Part shown: one piece after another, positions 1-8,527 of the stretch | Numbering within the stretch: the first letter of the stretch is position 1 | How the letters are laid out: each line of letters starts with the position of its first letter | Assembly: GCA_024400635.1 (NCBI GenBank) | Contig: JAKSMI010000002.1 | Span: forward strand, 184,305-248,304 | Length of the DNA stretch: 64,000 bases | Direction of reading: 5' to 3' | Origin: Bacteroidales bacterium | GTDB taxonomy: Bacteria; Bacteroidota; Bacteroidia; Bacteroidales; WCHB1-69 | Position numbers and translations under genes: made by a program | The notes under the pieces: generated by a model | Seen by the model: the letters and a program-made list of their open reading frames with translations, nothing else | Database searches by the model: none | Told to the model about the DNA's origin: nothing

Positions 1-763
1 AATTGTAGAAGAAGAACCGGTGGAAGAAATTGTTGCTCCAGAAGAAATAAAACCAGAACTTAACCTCATTGAAGAAATAAAACCGCAAGAAACTCCTATT
101 GTAGAAGAAATTTCAAAAGAAGTATTTGATAATCAAGATGATGTTGTCGAGGAGCCCAGTTTGGAAGAAAAAACTCAAATTCTTGAAGATATTGTTTTAG
201 GTAAAACTCAAGCTGAAAAAAGTGAAGCAAAACTTGAGGAAGTTGAAGAAGTATCTTCTATTGATGATGAAATGGATGAAGATATTTTGCAATTTGTCAA
301 GCCTTCGGCCGAAGTTATGTCCGAACCCGTTGCCGAAACAACCCCTGAACCTGAGCCAGACCTCGAACCTGTTATTGAAACTAAATCCGAACCGGCTCAG
401 GGAAAACAAGTCGAACAAACGCTCTTTCCACTGGAACCTGAAACTCCGAAAACAAAACCTCAACGGTCCCTCAACGATTTGTTCAACGAACAAAAGCAGG
501 ATAATAGCCTGGGTACTAAATTTCAGCAAGCTAAAGTCACAGATTTGACAAAAGCCCTTTCTATTAATGATAAATTTTTGTTTATCAGAGAGTTATTTAA
601 GAATAAAAGCGAAGAATTCAGTCGTGCAATTCAATTGCTGAATAATTGCAGTAACATTGAAGAGGCTTTTGATGTGATGGAAGGTCTAAAAAAGCAGTAT
701 TTCTGGGATTCGACTTCTTCAGCCTATTTGGCACTGTGCGATTTGGTAAGAAAGAAATTTTAA
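1..763 (+). CDS. Acidic low-complexity protein with conserved-looking C-terminal domain (5' end outside window)
   Basis: The frame is open to the left edge, so the start lies upstream; the first GTG at 20 is just an internal Val codon. The first ~150 visible residues are a Glu/Pro/Val-rich, probably disordered linker (many EE, PEP and VEE runs). The last ~75 residues, from about VTDLTKALSINDKFLF, form a helical folded module ending in an RKKF tail. I infer a cytoplasmic protein with a disordered acidic arm and a C-terminal domain of the kind seen in Bacteroidota hypothetical proteins. No enzymatic motif is visible and the function is unknown. The exported peptidase follows after 31 bp on the same strand, so the two may be co-transcribed. 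Confidence 0.75.
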   Translation, partial: IVEEEPVEEIVAPEEIKPELNLIEEIKPQETPIVEEISKEVFDNQDDVVEEPSLEEKTQILEDIVLGKTQAEKSEAKLEEVEEVSSIDDEMDEDILQFVKPSAEVMSEPVAETTPEPEPDLEPVIETKSEPAQGKQVEQTLFPLEPETPKTKPQRSLNDLFNEQKQDNSLGTKFQQAKVTDLTKALSINDKFLFIRELFKNKSEEFSRAIQLLNNCSNIEEAFDVMEGLKKQYFWDSTSSAYLALCDLVRKKF

Positions 764-794
764 TTCAAAGAAAATATTAATTAATTTAAGAGAA

Positions 795-2030
795 ATGAAA
801 AAAGTAATGATGTTTTTGGCCGTTTCAGCTTTCCTTTTTGGAGGAATGGCAATGGCACAAAGCGACAGCAAGGAAGACAAACCCGAAAAGGAAGGTTATG
901 TTTTTACCACAGTTAAGGAAATTCCTATCACATCAGTTAAGGATCAAGCCCGTGCAGGTACTTGCTGGTGCTATTCAGGTCTGGGTTTCATCGAAGCTGA
1001 ATTGCTCCGTATGGGCAAAGGCGAATATGATTTGTCAGAAATGTATATTGTTCACAACACTTACATTGACCGTGCTAAAGCAGCTGTTCGTACTCACGGC
1101 GATGTTTCTTTCTCGCAAGGAGGTTCATTCTATGATGTAATTTATGGTATGAAGACTTTTGGTCTGGTTCCTGAAGCTGAAATGCGCCCAGGTGCCATGT
1201 ATGGGGATTCATTGTCAAAACATGGTGAGTTGTCGGCCATCAGTGAAGCTATCGTTAAAGCCATTGCCAAAGGTGACCATAAATCACTTCAGTCTAACAA
1301 AAACAACGAAATGTTATGGGAAAAATCCATCAAGGCTGTTCATGATATTTATTTGGGAACCTGCCCCGAAAATTTTGTTTACAATGGCATTAACTATACT
1401 CCTAAATCATTCTATGAATCATTGGGATTGAATGCAGATGACTATGTTTCCATCACCTCTTACACTCATCATCCCTTCTACGAAAAATTCGTATTGGAAA
1501 TCCAAGATAACTGGCGTTGGTCACAGTGCTACAATGTTCCATTGGATGAATTTATGGATATTTTCGATTATGCCATCGAAAAAGGTTATACCATTGCTTG
1601 GGGCGCCGATGTTAGTGAAGACGGTTTCCGCAAGGGCGTTCGCAATGGTTTTGCCGTCCTTCCGGATCTTGATGCATCAAGCGATAATGGTGGCAGCGAT
1701 ATGGCACATTGGACTGGTTTGAGCAAAACCGATCGTGCTAAGGAAGCTTACGAACAACCAACCCCACAGCGTTGGGTAAGCCAGGAAGAACGCCAGTTGG
1801 CATTCGATAACTGGGAAACTACTGATGACCATGGCATGCTGATTTATGGTAAGGCTACCGACCAAATGGGTAACGAATATTATATGGTAAAAAACAGCTG
1901 GGGCAAAGTTTACAAATATGATGGTATGTTCTATGCCAGCAAAGCTTTCGTCCGCTACAAAACTATGAATATCGTGGTTCATAAGGATGCTCTTCCAAAA
2001 GAAATCAAAAAGAAATTAGGTATCAAGTAA
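795..2030 (+). CDS. Exported C1B-family cysteine peptidase (aminopeptidase C / bleomycin hydrolase-like)
   Basis: 411 aa. A signal peptide (Lys-Lys, hydrophobic stretch, AMA-Q cleavage site near residue 21) is followed by a papain-type fold. The catalytic set is visible in C1B order: Gln51 and Cys57 in QARAGTCWCYS, His346 in DDHGML, Asn367 in VKNSWG. The long insertion between Cys and His is typical of C1B peptidases, which are larger than papain. Bleomycin hydrolase/PepC enzymes are usually cytoplasmic; the signal peptide here suggests a periplasmic or secreted role in peptide trimming, which fits an amino-acid fermenter. The next gene, a histidine kinase, starts 3 bp after the stop, so translation may be coupled. 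Substrate preference cannot be read from the sequence. Confidence 0.88.
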   Translation: MKKVMMFLAVSAFLFGGMAMAQSDSKEDKPEKEGYVFTTVKEIPITSVKDQARAGTCWCYSGLGFIEAELLRMGKGEYDLSEMYIVHNTYIDRAKAAVRTHGDVSFSQGGSFYDVIYGMKTFGLVPEAEMRPGAMYGDSLSKHGELSAISEAIVKAIAKGDHKSLQSNKNNEMLWEKSIKAVHDIYLGTCPENFVYNGINYTPKSFYESLGLNADDYVSITSYTHHPFYEKFVLEIQDNWRWSQCYNVPLDEFMDIFDYAIEKGYTIAWGADVSEDGFRKGVRNGFAVLPDLDASSDNGGSDMAHWTGLSKTDRAKEAYEQPTPQRWVSQEERQLAFDNWETTDDHGMLIYGKATDQMGNEYYMVKNSWGKVYKYDGMFYASKAFVRYKTMNIVVHKDALPKEIKKKLGIK

Positions 2031-2033
2031 GTA

Positions 2034-2741
2034 ATGTCCGTGGAAGACGAAAATAAGAACTTTAGCGTTTTTTTGGCTGATGCTATGCATACGCTGAAAA
2101 ATGTCATTACTCCGATTATCGCCTATTCGGAAATGATACGTTCAGGTCGTGTGAATAATGAAAAAATCATGGAAATCGCCGAAAAAATAGACGTCAGCGC
2201 CAACAATGCTGTGAAAGTGTGCACCGATTTGATGAACATTTTCCGAATGCGTGGCAAGCTGATGGAGGTACGCCTCGAAAAAGTTTCTCCTTTCGAAATA
2301 CTGCATTACTTTTACATAATGATTGAAAATAATCTGAAACAGAAACACATTGAGGTCGAGAATAAGCTCGACCCCGATGTGTTTTTGTATGCTGATGCCG
2401 AAATGCTGGGTTCAGTCTTCATGAACTTGTTGACTAATGCCGTCAAATTTTCACCCCCGGGCGGAAAAATCACAGCATACGGAAAAATCATCGATGACAA
2501 ATGGTACGAAGTGGCTATTTCAGATGAAGGCATTGGTATTGACGAACAAAAAATTAACGAGAAACTGCAAAATAGAACCTATTATTCCACGACTGGTACT
2601 GAAGGCGAACTGGGAACGGGATTGGGTCTTTTAATAGTACATAACACCATCGAAAGAAATGGTGGAAGCCTGCGCGCCTTCAACAATAAAAACAAAGGAG
2701 CAACGTTTGCTTTTAAATTGCCTTTGTGGAAAGAAAATTAA
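2034..2741 (+). CDS. Soluble sensor histidine kinase (HisKA + HATPase)
   Basis: 235 aa with no membrane segment and no PAS or receiver domain. The H-box contains His19 in MHTLKNVITP. The ATP-binding domain shows an N-box (NLLTNAVKFS, Asn135), G1 (DEGIGI, from Asp164) and G2 (GTGLGL, 194-199). It is therefore a minimal dimerisation plus catalytic core, shorter than most histidine kinases. No response regulator is adjacent, so the partner must be elsewhere. The gene sits 3 bp after the C1B peptidase and 3 bp before the glycosyltransferase, so all three probably share a transcript. The signal sensed is unknown; without an input domain, regulation may come through protein partners. Confidence 0.88.
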   Translation: MSVEDENKNFSVFLADAMHTLKNVITPIIAYSEMIRSGRVNNEKIMEIAEKIDVSANNAVKVCTDLMNIFRMRGKLMEVRLEKVSPFEILHYFYIMIENNLKQKHIEVENKLDPDVFLYADAEMLGSVFMNLLTNAVKFSPPGGKITAYGKIIDDKWYEVAISDEGIGIDEQKINEKLQNRTYYSTTGTEGELGTGLGLLIVHNTIERNGGSLRAFNNKNKGATFAFKLPLWKEN

Positions 2742-2744
2742 TTT

Positions 2745-3908
2745 ATGAAATTGCTTGTCGTTCTATCACGCTTCCCTTATCCGCTCGAAAAAGGCGACAA
2801 ATTACGAGCCTATCATCAAATTAAAATTCTTTCTAAGTCTTTTGACATCTATTTGTTTGCCCTCAGTGAAAAAACTGTACCGCAGTCTTCTATTGATGCT
2901 TTGCAACCTTTCTGCAAACAAATTCATATCGAAGAGATTAATTTAGCGTCCAAGATATTTAATACAATATTTTTCTTCTTTCGGGGGTTACCCCTGCAGT
3001 GCGGTTTTTTCTATCGCCGTAAGGCAAAAAATGCATTGACATTATTCTATAATAAAGTTCAACCAGATAAGATTTACTGTCAATTGGTTCGGACAGCTGA
3101 ATATGTAAAATCATTCTCGATTGATAAAACTATCGATTATCAAGATGTTCTGTCAAAAGGAATGCTTCGTCGCCATTCATCTGCCCCCATCCCTTTGAAG
3201 CCTTTTTTCAAAATGGAATACCGCCGCCTGTTGCGCTACGAACAACAGTCGTTCAATTGGTTTGACCACCATACCATCATTACCAATGTGGATCGTACGC
3301 ATATGCCAATGTCAGCAAAAGAACAAATTTGTGTTGTAGGCAATGGCGTTGATTTTCAAAATTTTATATATAAAAATACAGAAAAGAAATACGATCTTAT
3401 CTTTTCGGGGAATATGGGTTATGCTCCCAATATTGATGCCGCTGAATATTTGGTGAAGAAACTTTTGCCCCCACTTTTACAACGCTATCCGAACTTGCGT
3501 TTGATATTGTGCGGCACAAGCCCTTCTATTCGCATTAAAGCTCTTCAGAATGAGCATGTTATCGTTACTGGCTGGGTAGATGACATGAGTGAATGGTATG
3601 CCCAATCAAGGGTTTTCATTGCTCCGATGCGATTGGGGACTGGCCTGCAAAACAAGTTGCTGGAAGCTATGGCGATGCAACTTCCTTGCGTTACATCTCC
3701 CTTGGCAGCAATGCCTATCAAAAATGCAGTTGACCAACATGATATCATCGTTTGTCATAAAGATACTGACTATATTGAAAATATTAGCCGTCTTCTTGAT
3801 GATGATGATTTCTATAGACTAATTTCACAAAACGGACATCAATTTGTACTCGAAAATTTTAGTTGGGAACAGGCAACGCAAACATTAGTGGATTTGCTGA
3901 ATGATTAG
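2745..3908 (+). CDS. GT4-family glycosyltransferase (GT-B fold)
   Basis: 387 aa. The N-terminus (VVLSRFPYPLEKGDKLRAYH) is the GT-B acceptor domain start seen in GT4 enzymes, including the exosortase-associated sugar transferase group. The C-terminal half has FSGNMGYAPNIDAAEYL, VTGWVDDMSEWY and the donor-binding GTGLQNKLLEAMA with its E-x7-E-like glutamates around residues 300-320. It should transfer an activated sugar to a lipid, polysaccharide or protein acceptor on the cytoplasmic face. It follows the histidine kinase by 3 bp, and the barrel protein frame starts immediately after its stop. The acceptor is unknown. A poly-T stretch encodes an FFFF segment near residue 75; it does not disrupt the frame. 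Confidence 0.85.
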   Translation: MKLLVVLSRFPYPLEKGDKLRAYHQIKILSKSFDIYLFALSEKTVPQSSIDALQPFCKQIHIEEINLASKIFNTIFFFFRGLPLQCGFFYRRKAKNALTLFYNKVQPDKIYCQLVRTAEYVKSFSIDKTIDYQDVLSKGMLRRHSSAPIPLKPFFKMEYRRLLRYEQQSFNWFDHHTIITNVDRTHMPMSAKEQICVVGNGVDFQNFIYKNTEKKYDLIFSGNMGYAPNIDAAEYLVKKLLPPLLQRYPNLRLILCGTSPSIRIKALQNEHVIVTGWVDDMSEWYAQSRVFIAPMRLGTGLQNKLLEAMAMQLPCVTSPLAAMPIKNAVDQHDIIVCHKDTDYIENISRLLDDDDFYRLISQNGHQFVLENFSWEQATQTLVDLLND

Positions 3909-5474
3909 TTGTTAATTTTAGGATATTTATTGTTGAATTTCAAGCATTTATTATTATCATTTTTGATTTTTTTTGTTTTTTTGAATCCAATTTTCGGACA
4001 AAAAAAAAACAAGACAGTCCCCTATTACGTGCAGCTTGAAATTGATTCAAATACACAACAATACCTCAAAATTTCCAATACGCAATCCTTTTGCAAAAAA
4101 GGATTGATTTTATTGGAAGATTATCCGAAATTCTCGCAGCAAATTGTAAGCTATTTTGAAAACAATGGTTTCCCTTTTGCTGAGGTCTATTTGGATAATC
4201 TGATACTTGAAGAAGATAAAGGCAGGGCCGTCTTGCGCATTTTTCCGCACGAATATATCGTTTATGACTCTGTCATTGTCGTTGGAAATGCTAAATTGTC
4301 AACTGCTTACCTCTATCCTTACTTAGGTTGGCGCCGAGGAAAACCATATCGAGAAAATGTTGTCAGGGAAATTCCGACGAAAATTGCAGAATTGCCTTTC
4401 GTTACCGAAACACGGGCTTCTTCTGTGGAATTTGTGAACGACAAGTGCTATTTATATCTTTATTTGGATCATCGCAAAAGTTGCCAGTTTGATGGTTATA
4501 TCGGTATTGTCCCCGTGGATGAGCGAACCGGGAAAGTGTCGGTGAACGGCGAAGTCAACCTCGATCTGAAAAACCTATTTAAAATCGGAGAACAGATGGC
4601 GGTGCAATGGCGTAGCACTGAGCGATTTTCACAATTTCTCACTGTCCACTTGAATTTCCCTTATTTGTTCCGAACCCCTCTGGGTGTCGATGGACAGTTT
4701 ATTTTAGACAAGAAGGACACCTCCTATTTGTCAATGAATTATAACATTGGTTTGCAATATTCCTTTTTGGGTAATAGTTATGCCAAGGTTTATTTCAATT
4801 ATGAATCTTCCAGCGTGTTATCCGCTTCATTGCTATCTGTTAGTTTGGGCTCCGAATTAATGGATTATAGGAAAACGATGTATGGTGTTGAATTTAACAT
4901 AAATAGATTAGATTACTTGTTTAATCCAAGAAAAGGTTTCTCATTGAAAATCAATGGTAGTCTGGGGCAGCGAAAAGTCGTGAAGAATGCCCGGGCAGAG
5001 GAACACTTTTATGATGATGTTGAAATGAAGAAATCAGTGTACCAATTCAATGCGGATTTGCGAGGATATATACCCTTGCATCGTCGCTGGGTTTTGGCTT
5101 TGGGTGTCAATGGAGGAAGTATTTTCGGCAATCAATTATATAAGAATGAGTTGTTTAGGATTGGTGGAATGAATTCTCTTCAGGGATTTGATGAAAAGGA
5201 TATTTATTGTTCCAGTTATGCTATAGCGGTTGCGGAAATTCGATTTTTGTTCGCCAAACGTTCTTATGTCAATGCTTTTTTCAACGGCGCTTGGTATGAA
5301 AGACGCTTGACCAATGGATATTTTCGTGATTTGCCTTTCGGCTTCGGCCTCGGTCTGTCGTTTGATACCAAAGTGGGTATGTTTTATTTGAGTTATGCCT
5401 TAGGCAAACAATTGGGGAATCCGATTTCTTTTAAAACCGGAAAAATTCATTTTGGTATTAAAGTAGGTTTCTAA
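3909..5474 (+). CDS. BamA/TamA-like outer-membrane beta-barrel protein (Omp85 superfamily)
   Basis: 521 aa in the longest form. A hydrophobic leader ending PIFGQ looks like a signal peptide. A POTRA-like region lies at about 100-190 (YDSVIVVGNAKLS, then paired strands), followed by a C-terminal barrel with the Omp85 signature RIGGMNSLQGFDE at about 420-432 (compare R-x-G-G-x-x-x-L-R-G-F) and a terminal Phe. Family members insert or export outer-membrane proteins or lipids. No ATG precedes the signal peptide: the frame opens directly after the glycosyltransferase stop with TTG codons at 3909, 3930 and 3933, so the start is uncertain and translation is probably coupled. The short POTRA region suggests a TamA-like or accessory barrel rather than BamA itself. 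Confidence 0.82.
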   Translation: MLILGYLLLNFKHLLLSFLIFFVFLNPIFGQKKNKTVPYYVQLEIDSNTQQYLKISNTQSFCKKGLILLEDYPKFSQQIVSYFENNGFPFAEVYLDNLILEEDKGRAVLRIFPHEYIVYDSVIVVGNAKLSTAYLYPYLGWRRGKPYRENVVREIPTKIAELPFVTETRASSVEFVNDKCYLYLYLDHRKSCQFDGYIGIVPVDERTGKVSVNGEVNLDLKNLFKIGEQMAVQWRSTERFSQFLTVHLNFPYLFRTPLGVDGQFILDKKDTSYLSMNYNIGLQYSFLGNSYAKVYFNYESSSVLSASLLSVSLGSELMDYRKTMYGVEFNINRLDYLFNPRKGFSLKINGSLGQRKVVKNARAEEHFYDDVEMKKSVYQFNADLRGYIPLHRRWVLALGVNGGSIFGNQLYKNELFRIGGMNSLQGFDEKDIYCSSYAIAVAEIRFLFAKRSYVNAFFNGAWYERRLTNGYFRDLPFGFGLGLSFDTKVGMFYLSYALGKQLGNPISFKTGKIHFGIKVGF

Positions 5475-5487
5475 TTGATTTTTTTCG

Positions 5488-5495
5488 TACATTTG
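5488..5495 (+). promoter_or_regulatory. Putative -7 box for the HD hydrolase gene
   Basis: TACATTTG matches the Bacteroidota -7 consensus TAnnTTTG and lies 36 bp before the ATG at 5531. No good -33 TTTG is seen at the expected spacing. Confidence 0.4.
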
Positions 5496-5530
5496 CATTT
5501 TATGCATTTAAAATTAAAAACGAAAAAAAT

Positions 5531-6121
5531 ATGGCAAATAAACCGTTGGATACACACATTTTGGACAAGGCAATTTGCTTTGCTGTTAAAGCTCATTCAG
5601 GAACTGAAAGAAGAGGAAAAGGATACCCATATATCATTCATCCCATGGAGGCGGTGGCCATCGTGTCGTCCTATACTACCGATCAGGAAATGTTGGCAGC
5701 TGCAGCTCTGCATGATGTGGTGGAAGATTGCGAATGTACCTTGGAGGAACTGCGACGAGAATTTGGAGAGCGTGTTGCCAGTCTGGTTGCTTCTGAAAGT
5801 GATAACACATTGGTAGGAGTCGATAAAGATAATAGCTGGAGAACTCGTAAATTGCTGGCAGCTCAACGTTTGGCAGCAGCTACTTATGACGAAAAGGTCG
5901 TGGCAATGGGCGATAAGTTATCGAACCTGAGAACCATTGCGATGGATTACAAGATTATTGGCGATGAGGTTTGGAAACGCTTTCACGCTCCCGGTGGCAA
6001 GACCGACATCGAGTGGCGCTACCGACTGTTGGCAGATGCATTGAGCGATTTGAAACCTTCTTTGGCTTATGATGAATTCGTTGGACTTTTAGACCAAATT
6101 TTTGATGCCAAAAACGAATAA
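5531..6121 (+). CDS. SpoT/MESH1-like HD-domain phosphohydrolase
   Basis: 196 aa, one HD domain. The metal-binding residues typical of RelA/SpoT hydrolase domains are present: His37 (YIIHPMEA), His61-Asp62 (ALHDVVED, with Glu65-Asp66) and Asp128 in GDKLSNL. There is no synthetase, TGS or ACT domain, so this is a stand-alone hydrolase of the MESH1/small-alarmone-hydrolase type. I infer (p)ppGpp or nucleotide hydrolysis; MESH1 relatives also hydrolyse NADPH. The ATG at 5531 is preferred over the overlapping frame that opens at 5475, because only this frame carries the family motifs. A -7 box lies upstream and another follows the gene, so it is probably monocistronic. Confidence 0.85.
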   Translation: MANKPLDTHILDKAICFAVKAHSGTERRGKGYPYIIHPMEAVAIVSSYTTDQEMLAAAALHDVVEDCECTLEELRREFGERVASLVASESDNTLVGVDKDNSWRTRKLLAAQRLAAATYDEKVVAMGDKLSNLRTIAMDYKIIGDEVWKRFHAPGGKTDIEWRYRLLADALSDLKPSLAYDEFVGLLDQIFDAKNE

Positions 6122-6160
6122 ATCACGTAAAAAAACCACTGATTAATCCAATTTTTTCCG

Positions 6161-6168
6161 TATCTTTG
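6161..6168 (+). promoter_or_regulatory. Putative -7 box for iorAB
   Basis: TATCTTTG fits TAnnTTTG and lies about 60 bp before iorA. Only ACTG is present 19 bp upstream, a weak -33. Confidence 0.5.
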
Positions 6169-6229
6169 CGGCAATTAAATCCAATTGCTGAAAGTAGTTT
6201 AAAATCATAATAACAAATAAAATACAATT

Positions 6230-7837
6230 ATGTCGAAAGTATTATTTTTAGGAGATGAAGCCGTTGCCCAAGCAGCATTGGATGCCGGCTTGTCAGGAGT
6301 GTATGCCTACCCAGGCACTCCTTCTACCGAAATTACAGAATTTATTCAGGAATCAAAGCAGGGTAAAGCTGGTGAAGTTCACAGCATCTGGGCCGGCAAC
6401 GAAAAAACCGCTATGGAATCCGCTATTGGTATGTCATACGCTGGCAAGCGTGCTATGGTTTGCATGAAACACGTGGGTTTGAACGTGGCTGCAGATCCGT
6501 TTATGAACTCCTCAATTACTGGTGCTAATGGCGGTCTCGTAGTAGTTGTTGCCGATGATCCCTCCATGCACTCTTCTCAGGATGAACAGGATTCACGCTA
6601 TTATGCAAAATTTGCTTTGATCCCTTCATTCGAACCTTCAAACCAACAGGAAGCTTACGACATCACCTATGCAGCTTTCGACTTTTCAGAAAAATATCGC
6701 ACCCCCGTGCTTATTCGTCTGACGACTCGTTTGTCACATTCTCGTGCTGGCGTGGAACGCAAAGCCGAAAGACCTCAAAATCCACTCCATATCGAAGAAA
6801 ATCCAAAACAGTTCATCCTTCTTCCTGCAAATGCCCGTGTTAACTATCGCAACTTGTTAGGCAAACAGGCTGATTTCGAAAACGAAGCATGCAATTCGCC
6901 CTTCAACAAATACATCGATGGTAGTGATAAGAAAATGGGTGTCATTGCCTCTGGTATTGCTTACAACTACTTGATGGAAAATTTTGAAGATCATAAGTGC
7001 CCTTATCCTGTACTCAAAATTTCTCAGTATCCTGTTCCTTCTAAATTGGTTGCAAAAATGGTTGACGAATGCGAAACCGTTTTGGTTGCTGAAGAAGGCT
7101 ACCCTTTCATCGAAGAACAAGTACGCGGTCTGCTGAACCGTACAGGCAAAATTATCGGTCGTATGAGCGGTGAACTTCCAAGAGACGGTGAATTGAATCC
7201 TAACTTGTTGGCCAAAGCATTGGGAATGCCCGATACCTATGGCTCGCCAATTCCAGAATTGGTGGTTCCAAGACCACCGGCGTTGTGCCAGGGCTGTCCT
7301 CACATCGACTCCTACAATGCCATCAATAAAGCTATGGAAAAATATGGCAAGGGCAAAGTTTTCGCCGATATCGGATGCTATACCCTCGGCGCTCTTCCTC
7401 CTTATAAGGCTATTTATACCACCGTTGATATGGGTGCGTCTATCACTATGGCAAAGGGCGCTGCTGATGCTGGCGTTCGTCCCGTTTTGGCCGTTATCGG
7501 TGACTCTACCTTCACCCATAGCGGTATGACTTCTTTGCTGGACTGCATCTACGAAAACACTCCTATTACTGTGATGATTCTCGATAACAGTACTACCGGT
7601 ATGACTGGTGGCCAGGATTCTCACGCATTGGGCGTCCTCGGCGAAATCTGCAAGGGTCTCGGCGTTAAGGAAGATCATATCCACCGCATTAAACCTTTGA
7701 ATAATCAGTTGGAAGAAAATGTGAAAATTATCGAAAAGGAATTGGAATACGAAGGCGTTTCTGTCATTATCCCAACCCGCGAATGTATCCAAACCCTTAG
7801 TCGCAGAATGAAAAAACAACAAGCTGCAAAGAAATAA
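6230..7837 (+). CDS. iorA: Indolepyruvate:ferredoxin oxidoreductase, alpha subunit
   Basis: 535 aa. The N-terminal pyrimidine-binding region has GVYAYPGTPSTEITEF and NEKTAMESAIG. The C-terminal TPP domain has CQGCPH (Cys353, Cys356) and the diphosphate motif GDSTFTHSGM ending in the DNSTTGMTGGQ loop. The enzyme oxidatively decarboxylates aryl-2-oxo acids from Trp, Phe and Tyr transamination to acyl-CoA, reducing ferredoxin. Many archaeal IorA proteins carry two 4Fe-4S clusters at the C-terminus; here the protein ends in MKKQQAAKK with no CxxC cluster motifs, so it is a short form. iorB follows after 77 bp, making an iorAB operon. The next genes, mreCD, may be read from the same transcript. 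Confidence 0.93.
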   Translation: MSKVLFLGDEAVAQAALDAGLSGVYAYPGTPSTEITEFIQESKQGKAGEVHSIWAGNEKTAMESAIGMSYAGKRAMVCMKHVGLNVAADPFMNSSITGANGGLVVVVADDPSMHSSQDEQDSRYYAKFALIPSFEPSNQQEAYDITYAAFDFSEKYRTPVLIRLTTRLSHSRAGVERKAERPQNPLHIEENPKQFILLPANARVNYRNLLGKQADFENEACNSPFNKYIDGSDKKMGVIASGIAYNYLMENFEDHKCPYPVLKISQYPVPSKLVAKMVDECETVLVAEEGYPFIEEQVRGLLNRTGKIIGRMSGELPRDGELNPNLLAKALGMPDTYGSPIPELVVPRPPALCQGCPHIDSYNAINKAMEKYGKGKVFADIGCYTLGALPPYKAIYTTVDMGASITMAKGAADAGVRPVLAVIGDSTFTHSGMTSLLDCIYENTPITVMILDNSTTGMTGGQDSHALGVLGEICKGLGVKEDHIHRIKPLNNQLEENVKIIEKELEYEGVSVIIPTRECIQTLSRRMKKQQAAKK

Positions 7838-7914
7838 TAATCCGCAAAATTTCAAGGTGGAAATGCACAATAGTGCATCTTTACAAGAACATAGTATCGT
7901 TAAAAATTAAAACA

Positions 7915-8499
7915 ATGAAAATAGACATCATATTAGCAGGCGTTGGCGGTCAGGGTATCCTTTCGATCGCTACCATCGTAGGCCGTGCGGCCGTTAAAAG
8001 AGGAATGTTTATGAAGCAAGCCGAAGTCCATGGTATGAGCCAGCGCGGTGGCGACGTTCAATCCCACTTCCGCCTCTCAGATAAGGAAATAGCCTCCGAC
8101 CTTATTCCAATGGGCAAAGCTGACCTCATCATTTCCGTTGAACCAATGGAATCCTTGCGTTATCTCCCATGGCTGAACAAGGAAACTGGTTGGTTGATTA
8201 CCAATGATCAACCTTTTGTAAATATTCCCAATTATCCTGATTTCGATAAGTTGACCGCCGAATTGAACAAACTGCCTAACAAGGTGGTTATCAATGCCGA
8301 CCAAATTGCCAAAGACTTGGGCTCAGCTCGTTCAGCCAATATGGTTATTCTTGGCGCAGCTTCACCTTACCTACAGTTGCCTTTCGATGAAATCGAGGCC
8401 GCTGTCCGCGATACTTTCGCACGCAAAGGTGAAGATATCGTCAATGTAAACCTCGCTTGCTTGAAAGCTGGTCGTGAATTTGCAGAAAATCACAAATAG
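7915..8499 (+). CDS. iorB: Indolepyruvate:ferredoxin oxidoreductase, beta subunit
   Basis: 194 aa from the ATG at 7915. The frame also extends to a GTG at 7873, but family N-termini begin right at the MKIDIILAGVGGQG motif, so 7915 is chosen. GVGGQGIL near the start and QAEVHGMSQRGGDVQSH are typical of the gamma-type domain shared by pyruvate and indolepyruvate ferredoxin oxidoreductases. It pairs with IorA to form the active heterodimer in the cytoplasm. A small inverted repeat (ATGCAC AATA GTGCAT, 7863-7878) sits between iorA and iorB; it has no T-tract and does not look like a terminator. Confidence 0.92.
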   Translation: MKIDIILAGVGGQGILSIATIVGRAAVKRGMFMKQAEVHGMSQRGGDVQSHFRLSDKEIASDLIPMGKADLIISVEPMESLRYLPWLNKETGWLITNDQPFVNIPNYPDFDKLTAELNKLPNKVVINADQIAKDLGSARSANMVILGAASPYLQLPFDEIEAAVRDTFARKGEDIVNVNLACLKAGREFAENHK

Positions 8500-8527
8500 T
8501 TTTCGGTAAAAATATAATTTATTCATA

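Noticed and set aside
5475..5816. A 113-codon plus-strand frame overlapping the HD hydrolase start
   Set aside because: The overlapping frame carries all HD-domain motifs; this one has none and begins with TTG-type codons.
6857..7870. A 337-codon open frame on the minus strand opposite iorA
   Set aside because: It is the antisense shadow of a strongly conserved gene; the predicted protein has no family motif and is compositionally odd (Phe/His/Asn-rich).
7863..7878. Inverted repeat between iorA and iorB as a terminator
   Set aside because: Only 6 bp with no T-tract, and the two genes encode subunits of one enzyme.
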